A DNA stretch of 64,000 nt, taken from positions 1-64,000 of the forward strand of contig JBJHCV010000004.1 in assembly GCA_050486225.1 (NCBI GenBank). Reading direction: 5' to 3'. Origin of the DNA: JBBDIX01 sp050486225. GTDB lineage: Bacteria; Actinomycetota; Nitriliruptoria; Nitriliruptorales; Nitriliruptoraceae. The notes beneath the pieces were generated by a model that was not told the DNA's origin, did no database searches, and saw only the letters and a list, made by a program, of their open reading frames with translations. Below are positions 60,439 to 64,000 of this stretch, piece after piece. Every line of letters starts with the position of its first letter. Position 1 is the first letter of the stretch. The translations under genes and the position numbers were made by a program.

Positions 60439-62628
60439 TCAGGCGTGCAGGGTCCGCCTCAGGAAGTCGACCTGCAGGTCCTGCAGCCGCCGTGCCACCT
60501 CGGGTTGCGGAGTCATGTGGGTGATCCCGGGTAGCGGGACGAACTGGTGCCGCCACCCCTCGGCGAGAAGCGCCCCCGAGAGTCGCAGACTGTGGGCGGC
60601 GACCACGTTGTCGTCGGACAGGCCGTGGATCACCAGCAGTTCGGGTCCCTGGCCGCGACGACGCCCCGTGCGAGTGAGCCTCCCGGCGTCGTCGACGAGG
60701 CTCGAGGCGTCGTACGCCTCCCTGGCCTCGGCCGGATCGCCCAGGTAGCGCTCCGTGTAGTGGGTGTCGTACAGCCGCCAGTCCGCCACCGGCGCTCCCA
60801 CGATCGCCGCACGGATGACACGTGGGGCTCGCAGCGCCGCGAGCGCGGCGAGGTACCCGCCGAACGACCACCCGCGGATCCCGACACGGTCGAGGTCGAG
60901 TCGGTCGTCGTGTCGAGCCGCTGCACGGAGTGCCGCGAGCTGGTCGGCGAGCACGGGCCCGGCAAGGTCTCCGTGGACCGCGCGCTCCCACGCGGGTCCG
61001 CGTCCGGGCGTCCCGCGGCCATCCACGACCAGTACAGCGAATCCCTGGTCCGCCAGCCACTGTGACGACAGCATCGCCGCGGCACTCGACAGCACTCGTT
61101 GTGCGTGGGGCCCACCGTACGGGTCGAGCACCACGGGCAGCGGTCCGTCGGCGCCCTCCGGCAGCAGCAGGGCCGCACGCAGTCGACGTCCGGTCAGGGT
61201 CAGCCACTCGACACGAAGTTCGAGTGCCGGGTCCTCCGCGACGACCTCGACGTCGACCGGGCGAGCAGCACCCACCACGGTGACGTGTGGCACCGCACGG
61301 TGACGGTCGACCCGGGTCAGCACGGTCAGGCGCGATCCGACGGTTGCACCGTGGACGGCGGGGCCTGCCCCTGTCAGGCGGTCCAGCCCCCGATCGCGAT
61401 CCCAGCGCCACACGTGGACACTGGTCGGATCGCGGTCGGACCCGGTGAAGGTGACGGACCGGTCGTCGGAACCGACGATGCCGCGTACCTGCAGTCGTGC
61501 CGGGGTCACCACCTCTCCAGCGACCAGCAGCGCACGGCTGCCTCCCCGACCGTGGTCGGCCACGTCCTCGACCGTGACGAGGTCCCTGCCGCACCATGCC
61601 GGGCTGCCCGCGACCAGTTCGAGTGCATGGCCGTCGTCCCCGACCTGCCGGATAGGCACGGTGGTACCCCGAGCGGGGTCGGCGCGAAGCACGACCACCG
61701 ACCGCTGGTCACGGGACTGGACCTGCAGGACGAGCCGGTCGTCCCCGTCCGGGTCGACGTCCCACGACACCCGCGTCAGGTAGGGATGGGTCAGGCGGTC
61801 CCACTCGACGTCGACGCGGTGTGCCCCGTCGACGGACAGGACCGCCAGCCGCACGTCGGCGTTGACGCGACCCGCCGCGGGATAGCGGTGCGGCTTCGCC
61901 GGTGCCCACGGCTGGGCAGGGTCCGTGATGAACCACTCGTCGACGTCGCGCTCGTCGACCCGGGTGACGGCCAGTCGCTCACCGTCACCACTCCACCAGA
62001 ATCCTCGGGACCTGCCCATCTCCTCGGCGGCCACGAACTCCGCGACTCCCCATCGGACGCCTTCCTCGGAGATCACGGTTCGAGTCGCCCCCGGTCCACT
62101 GGCACCCGAGGGCACGTCGAGGACGTGCACCGCTCCCTGCGCCGCGTAGGCGACCCTGCTGCCGTCGGGAGACGGCCGCGGGTCGAACGCACCCGCGGCC
62201 TGCGGATGCTCGACGAGGGATCCGGACCTGGTGTCGAGGGTGATCAGCCGACCACCCACGACCAGTGCGACGAGTCGCCCGGCGACGTCGGTCGCGTAGG
62301 TGGTGACCCCCGACCCCGAATCGCGGGCACGTTCGCGCCGAGCGCGTTCCTCGGGGGTCTCGTCGCCGTCGACGACACCCTCGAGATCCCGCGGGTCGAT
62401 CAGGCACCGTTCGACCGGCGACGACGGGTCCGTGAGGTCGAGCTCCCACAGCGCGTGGACCGGATCACGCCCCGTCGTCGACCGCAGGAACCGCACCCGT
62501 GAACCGTCGGCCGTGATCGTGAACCCCCGAGGAACCCCCAACGTGAACCGGCGAGTCGCCGCCAGGCGGTCGCCGAACGTCTCGGCCCTGCGACGTGGTG
62601 CGCCGCGATCCGGGGGCTCAGTCACCCG
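60439..62628 (-). CDS. S9-family serine peptidase (dipeptidyl-peptidase IV type)
   Basis: 729-residue prolyl oligopeptidase-family enzyme: N-terminal beta-propeller (DPPIV_N), with the paired glutamates in VAAEEMGRSRGFWW that bind the substrate N-terminus in DPP-IV, and a C-terminal alpha/beta hydrolase with catalytic Ser in GWSFGGY (near 583), Asp in GLSDDNV and His in GITHM. No signal peptide, so cytoplasmic or released by another route. GTG at 62628 chosen; a TTG two codons earlier is possible. It overlaps the EEP-fold gene by 11 nt. Confidence 0.88.
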   Translation of the reverse strand, partial: RVTEPPDRGAPRRRAETFGDRLAATRRFTLGVPRGFTITADGSRVRFLRSTTGRDPVHALWELDLTDPSSPVERCLIDPRDLEGVVDGDETPEERARRERARDSGSGVTTYATDVAGRLVALVVGGRLITLDTRSGSLVEHPQAAGAFDPRPSPDGSRVAYAAQGAVHVLDVPSGASGPGATRTVISEEGVRWGVAEFVAAEEMGRSRGFWWSGDGERLAVTRVDERDVDEWFITDPAQPWAPAKPHRYPAAGRVNADVRLAVLSVDGAHRVDVEWDRLTHPYLTRVSWDVDPDGDDRLVLQVQSRDQRSVVVLRADPARGTTVPIRQVGDDGHALELVAGSPAWCGRDLVTVEDVADHGRGGSRALLVAGEVVTPARLQVRGIVGSDDRSVTFTGSDRDPTSVHVWRWDRDRGLDRLTGAGPAVHGATVGSRLTVLTRVDRHRAVPHVTVVGAARPVDVEVVAEDPALELRVEWLTLTGRRLRAALLLPEGADGPLPVVLDPYGGPHAQRVLSSAAAMLSSQWLADQGFAVLVVDGRGTPGRGPAWERAVHGDLAGPVLADQLAALRAAARHDDRLDLDRVGIRGWSFGGYLAALAALRAPRVIRAAIVGAPVADWRLYDTHYTERYLGDPAEAREAYDASSLVDDAGRLTRTGRRRGQGPELLVIHGLSDDNVVAAHSLRLSGALLAEGWRHQFVPLPGITHMTPQPEVARRLQDLQVDFLRRTLHA

Positions 62629-63319
62629 CAACACCCGGGTCGCCGTGAAGGTCGAGGTCCACGACCACGGGACGGTGCCTGCTCGCAGCCGGTACCCGCG
62701 GTCCGCTGTCGACCACGCACCGCGCGATCGTCAGCCGCCGGTCGACGAACGCGAAGTCACGGCGCGAGACGGGCTCGTCGGACGGGTAGGTGTCCCCGAT
62801 CCCGGTTCCGGCGACGGCGAAGGCGTCCTGGTGGTCGGAGGCCAGGGTGCGTGCAACGGCGCCCTGCGGAGGTTCGCTGACGAACGCTCCGATGACCGTG
62901 GGAGGAGAGACCGACGCGAGCCACGTTCGAAGCGTGGCGAGGTGGGCCGCTCGGACGTCGGGTCGGAACCCGAACTGCACGGCCACCGCAGCGATGCTCG
63001 TTCCGCCGAGACTCAGGATGGCGCGCACCGCCTCGCGATCGGGCACGCGACGAGGCGCCTGCAGCCGCAGGCGATCCGTGGACCGCACGAGGGTTCCTGC
63101 GCGCGCGAGGATCGCGCTCGAGTCTCCGCGTTGCCCGCCCTGGACACACACGACCAGACCGGTGTCTCGCAGGATGCCGCGCAGCCGTCGCGGACTGGGC
63201 GCGCCGAGCAGGCACACGACGTCGGGTTCGAGGGCCGTGAGCACGTCACGGATCGCCGTCGGATCCCCGTGACCGCCCACGTTGTGGACCACGAGTCGTC
63301 GGTGGCTGGCACTGGTCAT
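62618..63319 (-). CDS. endonuclease/exonuclease/phosphatase-fold protein, catalytic residues replaced
   Basis: 233 residues resembling the EEP (DNase I-like) family: the Asn in LVVHNVGGHGDPT, DVVCLLGAP where active members have a metal-binding Glu (LQE), SRRDFAFVDRRLTI and the final HRPVVVDLDL where active members have SDHxP. The Glu and Asp appear replaced, so it may be a binding protein rather than a nuclease. Small, cytoplasmic, 13 nt downstream of the ROK gene and overlapping the S9 peptidase gene. Confidence 0.5.
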   Translation of the reverse strand: MTSASHRRLVVHNVGGHGDPTAIRDVLTALEPDVVCLLGAPSPRRLRGILRDTGLVVCVQGGQRGDSSAILARAGTLVRSTDRLRLQAPRRVPDREAVRAILSLGGTSIAAVAVQFGFRPDVRAAHLATLRTWLASVSPPTVIGAFVSEPPQGAVARTLASDHQDAFAVAGTGIGDTYPSDEPVSRRDFAFVDRRLTIARCVVDSGPRVPAASRHRPVVVDLDLHGDPGVAGD

Positions 63320-63332
63320 CGGCGGGCCGGCC

Positions 63333-64000
63333 TCACTGGTCGGGTCGGGATGGCGGGCGCAGTCGGGCCGCGCCGTGGGCCGCGAGGAGCGCGGCACCGA
63401 CGATCCCGGCGTCGTCACCGAGGGCGGCGGGGTGCACGTCGGGCAGCCTACGGTGTCGCGCACCGAACACGTGCGCGTGCAACTGATCGGTGACGACCGG
63501 CGCCATCAGCGGAGCCAGCGCTGGCCCGGCTCCTCCCCCGAGGACGATCATCCCGGGGTCGAGCACGGTCACGAGTGTCGCTGCCGCGCGACCGAGTCGC
63601 CGGGCAGCCTCTTCGACGACCTGGCGGGCCACCACGTCTCCCTCGCGCGCCGCGAGCGCCACCTCGGACGCCGTGAGCGGGCGGCCGTCGTGTTCCGCGC
63701 AGCGTCGTACGTGGAGTCGTTCGATGGCGGTCGCCGCAGCGTGGGTCTCCAGGCACCCGACGAGTCCGCAGGCGCACGTCCGACCGTGGGCATCCACCTC
63801 GACGTGGCCCACCTCGGCTGCCAGTCCGTGCGCGCCCACCAGCGGCTCACCGCCGACCACGACGCCACCGCCGACGCCGGTTCCAAGGGTGAACATCAGG
63901 ACGTCGTCGACACCGCGAGCGACACCTGCCCGGTGCTCCCCGAAGGCCGCAGCGGTCGCGTCGTTGACGACCGTCACCGCTCGACCCGTCGCGCGACGAA
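63333..64000 (-). CDS. ROK-family sugar kinase, N-terminus outside the window
   Basis: At least 222 residues; the frame continues past position 64000, with the ATP/sugar site NDATAAAFGEH and GTGVGGG (about 25 residues further) followed by the ROK zinc motif TCACGLVGCLE and the C-terminal VLDPGMIVLGGGAG. The codons upstream of the GTG at 63977 read on as ROK sequence, so that GTG is not the start. Likely glucokinase or another hexose/N-acetylhexosamine kinase. Confidence 0.88.
   Translation of the reverse strand, partial: RRATGRAVTVVNDATAAAFGEHRAGVARGVDDVLMFTLGTGVGGGVVVGGEPLVGAHGLAAEVGHVEVDAHGRTCACGLVGCLETHAAATAIERLHVRRCAEHDGRPLTASEVALAAREGDVVARQVVEEAARRLGRAAATLVTVLDPGMIVLGGGAGPALAPLMAPVVTDQLHAHVFGARHRRLPDVHPAALGDDAGIVGAALLAAHGAARLRPPSRPDQ

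Noticed and set aside
59894..61597. Upstream extension of the acyltransferase frame to more than 800 codons
   Set aside because: The extension is antisense to the S9 peptidase gene and the 59993 gene; the family N-terminus begins near 59893.

Overview
The window is a stretch of very GC-rich chromosome, with almost all third codon positions G or C. It looks like a deep-branching actinobacterium. The gene order infC-rpmI-rplT-trmH-pheS-pheT followed by argC-J-B-D-F-R-G-H is a conserved actinobacterial arrangement. There is also a long-form hisG next to hisE, a PASTA kinase, and several genes whose -10 box sits so close to the start codon that the mRNA would be leaderless. The 16S fragment at the left edge fits an actinobacterium outside the common genera; placement near Nitriliruptoria (Euzebya or Egibacter type) is only my guess. 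I see no insertion sequences, phage genes, CRISPR arrays or tRNA genes.

Layout. 1-864 (minus strand): the first ~377 nt of a 16S rRNA, with its leader, boxA and promoter. 920-12670 (minus): an arginine biosynthesis operon argCJBDFRGH with a glyoxalase-fold gene, a PolX DNA polymerase and a 3-methyladenine glycosylase at its end; a candidate ARG box precedes argC. 12822-18926 (minus): a translation operon infC-rpmI-rplT-trmH-pheS-pheT-arfB, in which infC appears to start at AUC. 19225-26984: DUF1844 gene, hisEG, three lipoproteins, small proteins, a PASTA kinase and a zinc-ribbon/discoidin membrane protein. 27120-30522: a leaderless leader peptide rich in Phe, Tyr and Trp codons and a strong hairpin ahead of a DAHP synthase, then threonine aldolase and phosphofructokinase. 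30633-58661: a catabolic region, described below. 58658-64000: msrB, an acyltransferase, an S9 peptidase, a degenerate EEP-fold protein and a partial ROK sugar kinase.

The most interesting part is 31.6-58.7 kb. A LacI-family regulator (57633-58661) lies directly behind a two-subunit lyase resembling (2R)-sulfolactate sulfo-lyase SuyAB. The same 10-bp palindrome, CAAACGTTTG, with the central CG expected of a LacI-family operator, occurs in three promoter regions: before suyAB-lacI, before an operon led by a D-2-hydroxyacid dehydrogenase (the family of sulfolactate dehydrogenase SlcC), and before an operon coding for a fused Fe-S/NrfD membrane protein, a cytoplasmic Mo-bisMGD oxidoreductase, a TorD-type chaperone and a SulP anion transporter. 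The Mo operon has the make-up of the sulfite-oxidising SoeABC complex. Together with a taurine/sulfonate-type ABC transporter, this suggests a regulon in which a sulfonate is imported, converted to sulfolactate, desulfonated to pyruvate and sulfite, and the sulfite is oxidised at the membrane and exported as sulfate. Further genes of unknown fit (three RidA loci including a triple fusion, a creatininase-family enzyme, a Gfo/Idh/MocA dehydrogenase, an FAH-family hydrolase, a threonine-synthase-like enzyme, a YtcJ-like amidohydrolase, two beta-propeller proteins) suggest that a nitrogen-containing or more complex precursor is processed first. Genes, operators and gene order are read from the sequence; substrates are inferred.
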